Source: Erpobdella octoculata (lineage: Eukaryota > Annelida > Clitellata > Hirudinida > Erpobdellidae). From it: a DNA stretch of 64,000 nucleotides. Shown in pieces: positions 35,730 to 64,000 of this stretch. The translations under genes and the position numbers were made by a program. The notes beneath the pieces are model-generated. The model had not been told where the DNA came from. It saw nothing but the letters and a program-made list of their open reading frames with translations, and searched no databases. Position 1 is the first letter of the stretch. Each line of letters starts with the position of its first letter. The DNA lies in the NCBI GenBank assembly GCA_963978895.1, contig OZ022242.1, forward strand, positions 21,484,129-21,548,128, given 5' to 3'.

Positions 35730-38175
35730 CATATACACATACATATATATATGACTTATTGTTACGAAATATCCAATCCTAATCAAATGCACACATAATA
35801 AAATAAAATAAACAAATACTATGAAAAATACGTAAGATGAATTATCTTCATCTTACATATCCCCCCTCTTCGAAAAAAGAAACGCGTCAGTGTTTCTTGA
35901 TTACATCGTCACTCTCTTTACGACTAAGAAAGTCAGCACCGATGTTCTCCTTGCCTTTGAAATAGTTTCCTTTCAACTTATTCTCAATCTCTATCTCTCT
36001 GCGTGCTGTGTCAACAGGGCGGGCATCTCCGAAGATTGCCGAATTCAACTTTCCAACTTTCCCCACCCCTCCATGTTGGCCTCTAGGCAGAAGATTGAGC
36101 CTTGGTCTTTCTTTTGGCGGATTCAAAGCTTGAACTATTGCCTCAACTTTATTTCCTACCTTTGAAATGGCAGACGTGTTTCTTTCCTTGCTTTTATACA
36201 GCTCCGAGTTAGCCGACGATTTTCCAAAATTTACCTGATCATTCCTCTGAGTGCTGTCGTAGTTGGAAGCGGATTTCTGTGGTTTCCGACCAAAGCGTTT
36301 TCCTGCCGCCATTGCATCAAAACCTCTTACCCCTTCAACATTTCCCAGCACGAGATCGCAAAGTAGGTTTTTCATGCAGACCACCTCTCTAGTTCCTCTG
36401 AACCAGTCTGTTTTGATTTTTACCACTGCTGTTGGAGCTACTCGAACTGTGCCGTCGATCAAAACACAGGGTCTTGTTCTTCCGGTCATCTGACGCGGGT
36501 GCACTAATGATTCCTTTACTATTATGGAAGTACAGCCAGTGTCCCTCAAAACTTTTACCGGTTTTCTGTTCACAAACCCTCTGGTTAATTTAAATTTTTC
36601 TCCTGAGTGCAAACAACCATCCGCAATGACAGGAAAAATGCATCCACACTTCAATTCCACCTCATCCATTTTTTCTTCCATCACCATGGCAGCGCATGCA
36701 TTCACAACACCGGAATCCTTGCATGGTGCTGGCGTAGTCGTCTCTTTCCGTGTTTGAAAAAGTACAGGATTACTAGGGCTACTCTGCCGACACTCTCTTG
36801 CCATGTGCCCCGTTTGATGACAGTTGTAGCAGCGAGGTTCAACCATTTTGGCGTCACTGACCGACTGACCCCGGTTCCAACCCATCCTGCTATTGCTGTC
36901 CAATTTTGCCAACCTCTTCTCTGGATGGGCTTGGCTGTACTTGTTTACCCAAAGGCACAGCTCATTGACATCTATGCTCTCTTTATCCAACAAGTATTCG
37001 ACCATTCCCGCCGGGCACTTTCCGAAAAACTGCTCTTTCAGAAACAAAAACAACAGATTTTGTTTGCCCGCGAGATCTACCCAGCGCCTGAGGTGGCTAT
37101 CTAGCCGCACTAGATAATGTTCCCAGGTCTCCTCCGTTTCAGGCATTGACTCTCGAAACATTATGCGATAGTCTTCCGCTGACTTCCCAAAACGACGAAG
37201 GAGTGCCTCCTTTGCCGTTCTGTAGTCCTGCATCTGACTATCGCTAAGTTGGCCAAACACTTCCAAAGTCTTCGCACTAAGCAACGACCCTAGAAGCATT
37301 CCCCAATCCTTCTGAGGGTGACCATTGGCTTTTGCCAATGACTCAAATCTCAGCAAAAATGCGTCGATGTCATCACCTTCAGAAAACTTTGGATAAGGAA
37401 TCTTTGTTGCCTCTACCTTTGGCTCTTTTTTCGTTAGGGCCTCTAATTCCAGCTTTTTCAATTCCAATTCATGCTGCCTCTGTCTCTCTGCCTCTTCACG
37501 TTCCCGTTCCCGCTCTTCTTTAGCTTCTTGAGTCTTCTTCTCTTCGTGTTCACGTTCCCGTTCTCGCTCTTCCCGTTCTTGCTGAGCCTTATTTTCTCGC
37601 TCTTCCCGTTCTTGTTTTTTTTCTTCACGTTCTTCTAATCTCCTAACTCTTTCTTCATCCTTTAACTCTTTGACATAATTCCTTAAATCTTCTCCGGAAT
37701 AGCCTAGGGCCTGTCCCATCGCAATGAATTTCTCGTCAGACATCTTTCACAAAAGAAAAAAAAATTCGGTCACTTGTGATCAAACAACTTCAGAAAAATA
37801 TATTTACGTATGAAAATGCGTAAATACGTCGAGGTCACCAATGTAAACGTAGAGGAATATGCTTTCTAGCGATTCGTAACGTTAAAGTCGAAGTTATTTA
37901 TATCACAATATTTCTCGAATTTATTTTAACTTAATTATTCTCCCTTGAAAAATAAATCTTTTAACTGGACTCAAATAAAACTGAATTCTCTCACTTTGTA
38001 GAATTTCGCACGGTTCTAACAAATCTTTTGTAAATTCCAATTTCTCTCTGCAGCACGTCTCTTTAAACTTTTATTTTTCTTCTCGAACACTCAACTTTAT
38101 AACACACTGTCTAGTTTCTCAAAATTCATCCACAAAATAATATTTACATTCTTACCAATCAAAATCAGGAAAAAG

Positions 38176-38216
<41 letters not shown>

Positions 38217-38275
38217 CTAGATAAAAAAAATTAGTAAATACGCACACACATACACACATACATATATATAAAAAC

Positions 38276-38310
<35 letters not shown>

Positions 38311-38438
38311 CATATACACATACATATATATATGACTTATTGTTACGAAATATCCAATCCTAATCAAATGCACACATAATAAAATAAAATAAACAAATAC
38401 TATGAAAAATACGTAAGATGAATTATCTTCATCTTACA
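35257..38438 (-). mobile_element. LTR retrotransposon with gag-protease only (non-autonomous), intact LTRs and TSD
   Basis: LTRs 35257-35857 and 37842-38438 are nearly identical, differing mainly in TA count, and begin TG and end CA. Target duplication AATAG is perfect (35252-35256 and 38439-38443). After the 5' LTR (right side) TTGGTGACCTCGACGTATTT is the primer-binding region, and the polypurine tract GAAGAGGGGGGATA precedes the 3' LTR. The single gene lacks RT and integrase. The near-identical LTRs suggest a young insertion, mobilised by a full-length relative. Confidence 0.9.
35887..37743 (-). CDS. Gag-protease polyprotein of the deleted LTR element
   Basis: An intact 618-codon frame starting MSDEKFIAMGQALGYSGEDL. 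Domains: a charged coiled coil of Arg/Glu repeats (about residues 30-100), a gag capsid-like region with WEHYLVRLDSHLRRW (about 210), a CCHC knuckle CYNCHQTGHMARECRQ (about 310), and a retropepsin-like segment with VLRDTGCTSIIV (about 405). The end reads KGKENIGADFLSR, which is the end of RNase H. Gag-protease is thus fused across a large deletion to the tail of pol, removing RT, most of RNase H and integrase in frame. The gene fills the element between LTRs; transcription would start in the right-hand LTR. Confidence 0.9.
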   Translation of the reverse strand: MSDEKFIAMGQALGYSGEDLRNYVKELKDEERVRRLEEREEKKQEREERENKAQQEREEREREREHEEKKTQEAKEEREREREEAERQRQHELELKKLELEALTKKEPKVEATKIPYPKFSEGDDIDAFLLRFESLAKANGHPQKDWGMLLGSLLSAKTLEVFGQLSDSQMQDYRTAKEALLRRFGKSAEDYRIMFRESMPETEETWEHYLVRLDSHLRRWVDLAGKQNLLFLFLKEQFFGKCPAGMVEYLLDKESIDVNELCLWVNKYSQAHPEKRLAKLDSNSRMGWNRGQSVSDAKMVEPRCYNCHQTGHMARECRQSSPSNPVLFQTRKETTTPAPCKDSGVVNACAAMVMEEKMDEVELKCGCIFPVIADGCLHSGEKFKLTRGFVNRKPVKVLRDTGCTSIIVKESLVHPRQMTGRTRPCVLIDGTVRVAPTAVVKIKTDWFRGTREVVCMKNLLCDLVLGNVEGVRGFDAMAAGKRFGRKPQKSASNYDSTQRNDQVNFGKSSANSELYKSKERNTSAISKVGNKVEAIVQALNPPKERPRLNLLPRGQHGGVGKVGKLNSAIFGDARPVDTARREIEIENKLKGNYFKGKENIGADFLSRKESDDVIKKH

Positions 38439-38443
38439 AATAG

Positions 38444-39347
38444 ACATGTAGTTTCAAGTCATGTGAAGATGGGTCTGCAACACGCACGTTGTTGTAGATT
38501 ATTTTCTTTATTGCCTGTTCATCTTTTTTATAGTCTTGATGCATTTGAGCTTTGTAAAAGAGTGGTACTGAGGTCTTAGCCGAGTCGTCATTTTGTCGAG
38601 AATTGAGAATTTTTGTATCCATAAATTTCCGAATTGCATTATCAACCATTCTATTTGAATAATCGTTATTGATTAGAAGAGTTTTTATTCTTGTTACTTC
38701 TTTATCGAAGTCTACCTGAGTTGAAGAGTAGATAAGAGCTCTGTTCAGGTAGCCAAATATTACGCTCGTCTTATATTGATCGGGACAGTAACTGTCGCCA
38801 CTAAGACAGTTAGCTCCAAAATTTGGTTTAGAATAGACTGAAGACGTGAGACCTTCTTCTGTTTGAGTTATTAAGAGGTCGAGATACGGAAGCTGCTTGT
38901 CAAAGCTGCTAATCTCGATTGTGAAGTTTAAAACTGAATTTATCTGAAGTTGAGTTTTTATATTCTCAGCTTCTGACATATCGTGACATAGAACGAAAAT
39001 ATTGTCTACGTATCTTGCATATAATTTTGGTGGCTTTATTGAAGTGAAAACTTTGTTTTCGACGTAACTCATATAGAACTCGGCAAACGTTGGTCCGAGA
39101 GGTGAACCCATAGCGAGATTTTTTCATGAATACAATAATGACTTTGAAAGATTTCGTCTATTATGGAAAATCGTTTTCCTTCATAAACCGTACCTTCAGC
39201 TTGTTGATGAAATGGTCCAAGAATGAAATGAAAATATTGTTTCTGGAACATCGATGAGAGAAATTGCATTTTTTTAAGAGTTGTTAGTCTTTGTCGATTA
39301 TTATGTAATTTTTGATGCTCTGATGAAAACTCAATAGAATTTTTCAT
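38444..39347 (-). pseudogene. PLE copy 2 reverse transcriptase (C-terminal part)
   Basis: MGSPLGPTFAEFYM, then LYARYVDNIFVL: the active-site second aspartate is Asn (YVDN instead of YVDD). PYLDLLITQTEEGL and VTRIKTLLINNDYSN continue the palm/thumb. Upstream of 39111 the frame shifts and the normal RT fingers are not recognisable, so it is 5'-truncated or rearranged. Confidence 0.8.
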
Positions 39348-39359
39348 ATGCCATTAAAA

Positions 39360-39600
<241 letters not shown>

Positions 39601-39784
39601 ACGTGAAACTTTTCGAAAATCGGAAATACCAAGACACTTTTGAACAAACTGGTATATATTTTTATTAATATATATATATTTACTACAACGAGAGGCTTTC
39701 GAATATTTTGTTCTTTAGAGCTGGTTTTTCATGTGCATTTTTAATTTCTTCTGTCGAATTGTCTCCCAAACGTGTATTGCTTTG

Positions 39785-39865
39785 AAGACTCGAACCCGCA
39801 GCTTCTAACTCACAGAGCGAACTTGCTAATTTAAGCGCCACAGAATCACACAGCTAACCTTTTTC
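39785..39865 (-). repeat. tRNA-derived SINE head fragment
   Basis: Minus strand shows TTAGCAAGTTCGCTCTGTGA and the B-box GGGTTCGAGTC; part of a tRNA-like promoter but no closed acceptor stem. A related head lacking its B box lies at about 40355-40430. Confidence 0.45.
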
Positions 39866-40119
39866 AGTAAACCAACTAAATTTTTATTCAAAATTAATTT
39901 GAGTCTTATTTTGGTGATCTTTCAATAGCAACCATGAACCTTAAAATTGGCTTAGTTGTTCAAAGATTTTAGCCATTGTGTTATAAATAAGCATATTTTA
40001 TGTCTATATAAAATCATATTTGTTATAATAACAGTCTATATTATCTGTGATATAACAAATAAATGCAAATTAGCTAACAATTTCTTTAAAAGTTATAAAA
40101 AAAACTTGTAATAATAATA

Positions 40120-40340
40120 ATAATAATGTTTGACAATATTTAGAGTGGCGTAAATCCTAAAGGACTTCAAGGCCACTGAAGGGTTCTTTGCAGAGGCAGC
40201 CGTTTATAGGCGCCTACCCCTTTAGCAATGCGAGTGAACTCCTTGCTTAAGGGAGTTACGCTGGTGACGCCGGTGAGACTTGAACTGCCGACCTAATGAT
40301 CGACAGGCGAACGCTCTACCGCTCTGCCACCAGCGTCTCT
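40120..40340 (-). repeat. tRNA-derived SINE with (ATT)n tail
   Basis: The minus strand starts GACGCTGGTGGCAGAGCGGT (A box) and has GGCAGTTCAAGTCTC (B box) 40 bp on. A unique body follows (GTAACTCCCTTAAGCAAGGA, CTTTAGGATTTACGCCACTC) and an (ATT)n tail near 40117-40128. It is inserted into an older SINE head on its right. Not a tRNA gene: the 3' body is SINE-like. Confidence 0.6.
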
Positions 40341-41234
40341 AAGGTTCTTGCTTGGTAAATAGATTCTTATCTACGGAGCAAACTCGTTAACCTCAACACC
40401 GCGGAATCTTACGGCTAGAGATTTACTAAATGTATACGCTTTAGATGAAGCAGCGCCTATAGTAATGCTAAATATCAAATTTTAACTTCACTTTTAAAAA
40501 CAGAGGTAAAATCATAAAACCTAAAAATGAAATTCATTGCTAAAAGGAAAAGTTTGGCTCACAATGAGCCCGCCATACAAAATTTGGCTTAAATAAAGCC
40601 ACTGGCTCAACTGTAACGCAAAATGTCTTATTTTGGCTCAAAGTAGACAATACAAATCAAAAATTGGCTCAATTGAGACGATAAAAGACAGAATTATTTA
40701 TTGGCTCATTTTAGCCAACGCATGACCGACTCTGGCTCCTACTGGATTTTATTGGATTAAAATCAGCCAAAATGTTGGCTCAAATTGTATCAAACCGGCT
40801 ACTTTTTTTCTAGTGTAAAGTTTCATTTTCAACTTTTTTTGCTAGACTTTCCGATGGAGGTATAAATGTTTTTGAGATAATATTTGAAATACATTTTGTA
40901 GTTACTTGGTGTAAAATAGGACCGACAGTTTTAAATATCTGCTAAATATCAAAACTATTGATGGTTTAGAGGTAAATTTAGTAAAGATAAAACCTCAGGA
41001 TACAGTTAAACAAAATGAAGTTGCAAGTTAATTAAAAATATAAAGTTGATATTTTTGTTAAAACGTCTAAGGGGGACTCGGCCCCTCGGATCCTCCCCCT
41101 GGACGCTACTGTGTACGATATGCATTGGTAATTATGGCAAATAAGTGAATTATATAATTAACAAAACATTTAAATAACTTAAATAATTCAATCAAAATTA
41201 AAAACAAATTCTTATAAAATGCCTTAAAACATAC
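40341..41234. other. Intergenic sequence with reiterated TTGGCTCA motif
   Basis: Between 40550 and 40800 the octamer TTGGCTCA or GGCTCAA recurs many times, several next to an inverted partner (TGAGCC, TTGAG). No gene recognised. Confidence 0.5.
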
Positions 41235-41470
41235 AAATACACTCGATTTAGAAATACGAAAGATGTTCGAGTTAAGTTTTTTTTCTTTTAATTGAATCAT
41301 GTATTGTCATCCATTATAAAGCTATGCTGAAAATTTCAGCTTCCTAGCTAGTCAAAAAGCTGGTTAAATTTTACTTGCAAGATTTGCGTACAGAGAAAGC
41401 CACACACACACACACACAAACACACGCACACAAACAGAAATTGTAACCTAAATAAAAGTTTGTAAAAGTT
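41235..41470. repeat. Dispersed repeat, copy 1
   Basis: ATACACTCGATTTAGAAATA through GTAACCTAAATAAAAGTTTG, including a (CA)n block, matches 59213-59432 in the same orientation at high identity (about 220 bp). It is unclassified. Confidence 0.8.
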
Positions 41471-42753
41471 TCTAATAATAGTAAGACTTTTGTAGTCATT
41501 ATTTAATAAAAAAAATAAATCTATTAACAAAACATACAATCAAATTGCCTACGGAATTATTTATTCACATACTTTACATCATTGCACTGTTGAGCATCAG
41601 AGAAACAAATTTGAGGCTGGATGCAACTCATAGCTGGACACCACTGGGTCTGCTCCTGTCTCCTACTTACCAGGTTAAATGTTTTTAATGCGGCTTTTTT
41701 TGAAAACCGCAGCCATATCATATCTACTGGAAATAAAAGTAATTTAGAATCTGTAAATTGTTATATCTTTTAGGGAAACGGGTTGCATATTTTCGGGGGA
41801 AGCGGCGTTTTTCGTATTTTAGCTTATGTGATTGATTTTTTAAATGTTTGCATAGTTTTGTAAGTTAAAGCATTTTATTTAACTGCAAAATTATTTGGCT
41901 TAAAATTTGTCTTTGGTACAAAAACTACCATCGCTCCGGAAATCCTGAAATGCCCCATCAAATCACATTGTCTGAAAAAACCTGTTTATGAGGAAGAAAG
42001 CGGGTACAAGTTTAGCATTTATGGGTTATACTTAAAATATTAGACGTAGAATGTATTTGCGTGGTGAGAGAGGAAAGCGGCGGAGCGATACCATAGCCTA
42101 TGAGGATCATCCGAGGCTGGTTAAATTGCTGGTTAAATTGCTAACTGCACGGGAAGTCGATTTGCCGGTCCTTGTTCAACTTATTGCACTTATTTGTTGG
42201 CGGGCTGGAGTGAGTCGAGCCATGTGCCCACAAAAGCCTTGTGTTTTCGGTGGCCTTCCTACCTCAAAGCCAACATAAACACGTCACCAAACACTCAAAC
42301 ATACATACCGTCTAAATTGTCTTATTGACAGATACAGACGTTAAACAAAACACACACGTATTTGCGTGGTGTAGGTTATGTTTGTTTTATACAAAAGTTT
42401 AAGAAATCTAACGTTACTAAAAAATTTGATACGAGCGCCTTATCAGCTCATGGTCTTAGAAACAATAAGAAACAATACGGAAAAGGTTATTTCTGCAAAA
42501 TCAGTTCTTTATTGCATCGATTTCAGGTCTAGATTGAAAGGTTTTTTAGTCAGATTGTTAAATGTTCTGGAACACTGTTAAGTTTTAAGCTAAAAAAAGG
42601 AAGTGAGGTTACAAATTGAAGGATTTATTAAAAACAGATTAGTTAAAATTCATCAGGATTGATTTATAAAACTTAAATTCTTTGGTAAAATTGACATGCT
42701 TTGTAAACATTTTAGCTGGTTTTTTTTATATTTTGTGTGCGTGTTTAGCGTCG
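41471..42753. other. Intergenic sequence, no recognised gene
   Basis: A 75-codon plus frame at 42051-42278 and a short direct repeat (GGCTGGTTAAATTGCT) are visible but nothing supports a gene call. Confidence 0.45.
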
Positions 42754-42756
42754 TTA

Positions 42757-44364
42757 AGGCGCGTTTACACAGGCAAAGATTTGCTGGCGCCAAATGTCAA
42801 TGTCGTCTAAAGCTAGAAAAAATGCACGTTTAAACGCTCTCACGCATGACATTGGCAGCCAAGATTTTGAATGTTGGTTGCCTTCCAACTTTCAATGTGC
42901 CAAGTGAATAATGCGCAAGACACATTACTTATTAAACTAATCCGCAAGACAAAAATAAATGTTTTTTATAAATTTTTATTATTTAAAACATAAAAACTTT
43001 TTACAATTTTATTTTTTTTATTAAAACAGTATTTTATTTTTATGATAATTAATATTTAAAACGTCACTTGAGCACTCTTCGATAATACTCCTAAAATAGC
43101 ATAGTTAAAGTCACTTTTAATAATTTAAATTTTTATTTTATTATGAAAATTGAAATTTTAAAATTTTTTCTAAATTTTGGAGTTGTATTTTAAATTTCTT
43201 TAGTTTTGAACGCGATTCTTTTCGTCAACTGTTTAAAGTTAATTAATGTCAAATTGAATACTAAATAAGTTGTTAAATTTTTTATAATTAAAATTTATAG
43301 TAAAAGTTTTTTTTAATACATTTTTGCGAAATAAACTAGAGCAAAAATAGCAAAACGCACCCACGCACGCAATATTGACAGAAATAGCCCCGACAAAATG
43401 CGTATCGAAATTGTCTCGTGTAAACCCTCACTGTCGCAAAGATGCCCCGACATTGACATTTGGCGCCAGCGAATCTTTGCCTGTGTAAACACAAGCGGTT
43501 CTACATCGATCAAACAAAATCTTACTACATGCTTATCCTTAGCTTGACCTTACCCCTATCCGTACCTTGGCCTTATTTAGACCTGTCGTGCCAAGCATCG
43601 ATTGCTATTATTGCTATTGTTTTACGTTTCTCTTTATTCTTTAGCATTTATTATCTATTGTTAAGGCAATAACTTTTCCAGGCCATGTATTTATACTTTT
43701 TTTGTGAGTTTATGTGCAGTATAAAAGTGCCTGAATAAGCAGTAACAAAAAAGCAAAACAACCGAGGTACTGCAATGTGAAAACATGAGTGGCACTGTTT
43801 TGTTTTGTTTTTTAATTTTTTTGCTTTCATGTCCTTATAATTTTTGTATAACAATAAAATCTGTTCATATTTAGCTTGAGTTTTTGTTTAGTGAGTCCTA
43901 CGACTTACATAAATTGCTGAATTGTTGATTTTGGAGGCTGAAAAAATTAGTTTCAATAAACTGTAGGCTCTTTGTTATGGTTATACTCGATAACTATTAA
44001 ATTATGCTTATTATTATCGTGAACTTCTCTTTTAATGTCAAAGAGCAGGCTTCCTCATATCCTTAAACTGCCTGACTGATAGCCATCGTTACATTCGTCC
44101 TGAGATAATCTTTAAACTTTATTAGACTAAGGCAAATAATTATATTTCAGTCTACTTTTTTCCAAATATAACTAATGAATAAATTACAATATAAACATAG
44201 TTTATCAGATTTAAATGTTAATTGGATTTTATCTACCGTCAGCATAAAAATTTTAACTGAATTTTAATGTAACAAAAACATCATAAAATAAAATATCTAT
44301 ATATTATAACAGTAAATAAATATTTTTAGAAGTAACTTTTTTTTATTTGCATCGCTAGGTCCGC

Positions 44365-44457
<93 letters not shown>

Positions 44458-44520
44458 CAGGATAAGCAATTAGAAGAAATCGCAAGTTCGATCGGGAATT
44501 GTATGTGTGTAAACGCGCCT
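42757..44520. mobile_element. MITE-like element, possible PIF/Harbinger type, with a nested inverted repeat
   Basis: AGGCGCGTTTACAC at 42757 and its complement ending at 44520 are both flanked by TTA (42754-42756 and 44521-44523), as in PIF/Harbinger. A longer inverted pair lies inside: GTTTACACAGGCAAAGATTT at 42762 onward and its complement ending about 43490 pair over about 41 bp (one mismatch). So a 740-bp MITE may form the left half. The interior is AT-rich with a (TA)n at 44381-44454; no transposase. Confidence 0.55.
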
Positions 44521-44523
44521 TTA

Positions 44524-45223
44524 GTCTCAGCAAAGATAAATTATACTTTCCAGGTTGAGCCTATGGGCGCACTTAGATTTTTTTATATTAGATATGCGTT
44601 TTAAATAATCAGATTATAATAATTTCTATACTGCTTTAACTATTACAATTAAATTATTACTCATTACTATTATTTATTATTGCTGACAGAAAGTTTTTTT
44701 TTATTTGATTTCGCCAGCCCGTGGAGTATGTTATACGAACGTATATTTTACCATTTTAATCAATCTCATTGTTTTTCATTATTATCAGGCACGGAACTTC
44801 AATTTATTAAGGAGGGGGACAACATTTTCCGGTTAGTTATACTGTATATTAAATATTTTAAGTTTATTGCCTCACAACACCCAGTTGCACACATAATCAT
44901 AGTTAACTAAAACGGGCATGTCGAAGTGTAACCGCCAAAACGTCGCAAACCGTGACATGGGGACCTGAGTTTATCAATATGTGCACTTTCGATATTACAA
45001 TGTTTCAAAAGACAGCAGTTGAATAGAACTCTTTGAAAAAGTCTGAAAAAGTTTGCGTTTTGCGCAATACAACCTATTGAAAGTTAAACTGAAGGCCTAG
45101 CTGTAGTCTGTAGCTATGGCTTAGCTGTTTAAACGTAGCAGTAAATTGTAAAAAGATGCATAAATGAAAGGTGGTGCAAAAACTTTTTATTTTAACGAGC
45201 TCGTTTTTACGGTCTATTTCAAT
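44524..45223. other. Upstream region of the kringle/F5-8C gene
   Basis: AT-rich, no recognised element or confident promoter. A 76-codon frame at 44680-44910 has no supported identity. Confidence 0.4.
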
Positions 45224-63911
<18,688 letters not shown>

Positions 63912-64000
63912 GTAAGCCACATTCTGTTACATAAACAACCAGCATATTAGCATAGACAATAAATAGTTCGACGAAAATATCACAAATAATTATTTAATTA

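Noticed and set aside
39690..39720. A further hammerhead next to the first PLE copy 2 block
   Set aside because: CTAAAGA and CGAAAG are present but stems I and III cannot be formed; too weak to list.
40255..40340. tRNA gene on the minus strand
   Set aside because: tRNA-like head is followed by a SINE body and an (ATT)n tail.
42051..42278. 75-codon plus frame
   Set aside because: No recognisable family; partly built from a direct repeat; no splice support.

Overview
This is a 64-kb piece of an AT-rich eukaryotic genome. The spliced genes with GT/AG introns, the extracellular animal domains (leucine-rich repeats, kringle, F5/8 type C) and the transposon mix (Penelope-like elements, CR1- and L2-like LINEs, gypsy LTR elements, Helitrons, hAT, pogo, piggyBac) point to an invertebrate metazoan. 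A cnidarian or another AT-rich marine or freshwater invertebrate is possible, but I cannot name the species. Only two host genes are supportable. One is the edge of a leucine-rich-repeat gene on the minus strand at 1-1137. The other is a plus-strand gene starting at 45224 and leaving the window on the right.

Layout. 1-1137: LRR gene, frameshifted. 1237-2300: Helitrons and a hAT fragment. 2327-6883: a gypsy element whose internal region is reduced to a SAP-domain gag and whose 3' LTR is split by a 3.5-kb CR1-like LINE. 7029-9286: unannotated AT-rich sequence. 9311-10922: a near-perfect 1.6-kb palindrome made of two Penelope-like (PLE) 3' halves joined head to head. 11117-14257: another PLE piece, a Helitron minisatellite and an L2-like LINE. 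15324-16650: hAT relic. 17128-22640: a pile-up of Helitrons, including a 1-kb palindrome and a broken Helitron Rep/helicase gene. 23217-28516: two nested gypsy elements. 28516-30349: SINE, TA arrays and a hAT MITE. 30350-32690: a PLE with an intact RT plus GIY-YIG frame. 33396-39600: a second PLE cut by a gag-protease-only LTR element with a perfect 5-bp target duplication. 39600-44520: SINEs and MITEs. 45224-63911: the host gene, with transposons filling its introns (gypsy with a nested solo LTR, pogo-like, piggyBac, MITEs, a 350-bp TTGA array).

The host gene has nine exons in the window whose phases all agree. They encode a signal peptide, one kringle domain with two extra cysteines, one F5/8C (discoidin) domain and the start of a repeat region resembling a right-handed beta-helix: a secreted or cell-surface protein. 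About 16.8 kb of its 18.7 kb is intron, mostly mobile elements.

The most interesting mobile system is the PLE family. Five loci carry a small motif that folds on paper as a minimal type-I hammerhead ribozyme, placed just upstream of the PLE N-terminal coding block. In four of these loci, and in the 5' block of the second PLE, the N-terminal block runs directly into a long (TA)n tract, which stays open as (Ile-Tyr)n. The order seen is RT - endonuclease - hammerhead - N-terminal block - (TA)n, which looks like a permuted or partly tandem (pLTR) unit. All functional statements are inferred from sequence read by eye; no searches were run.
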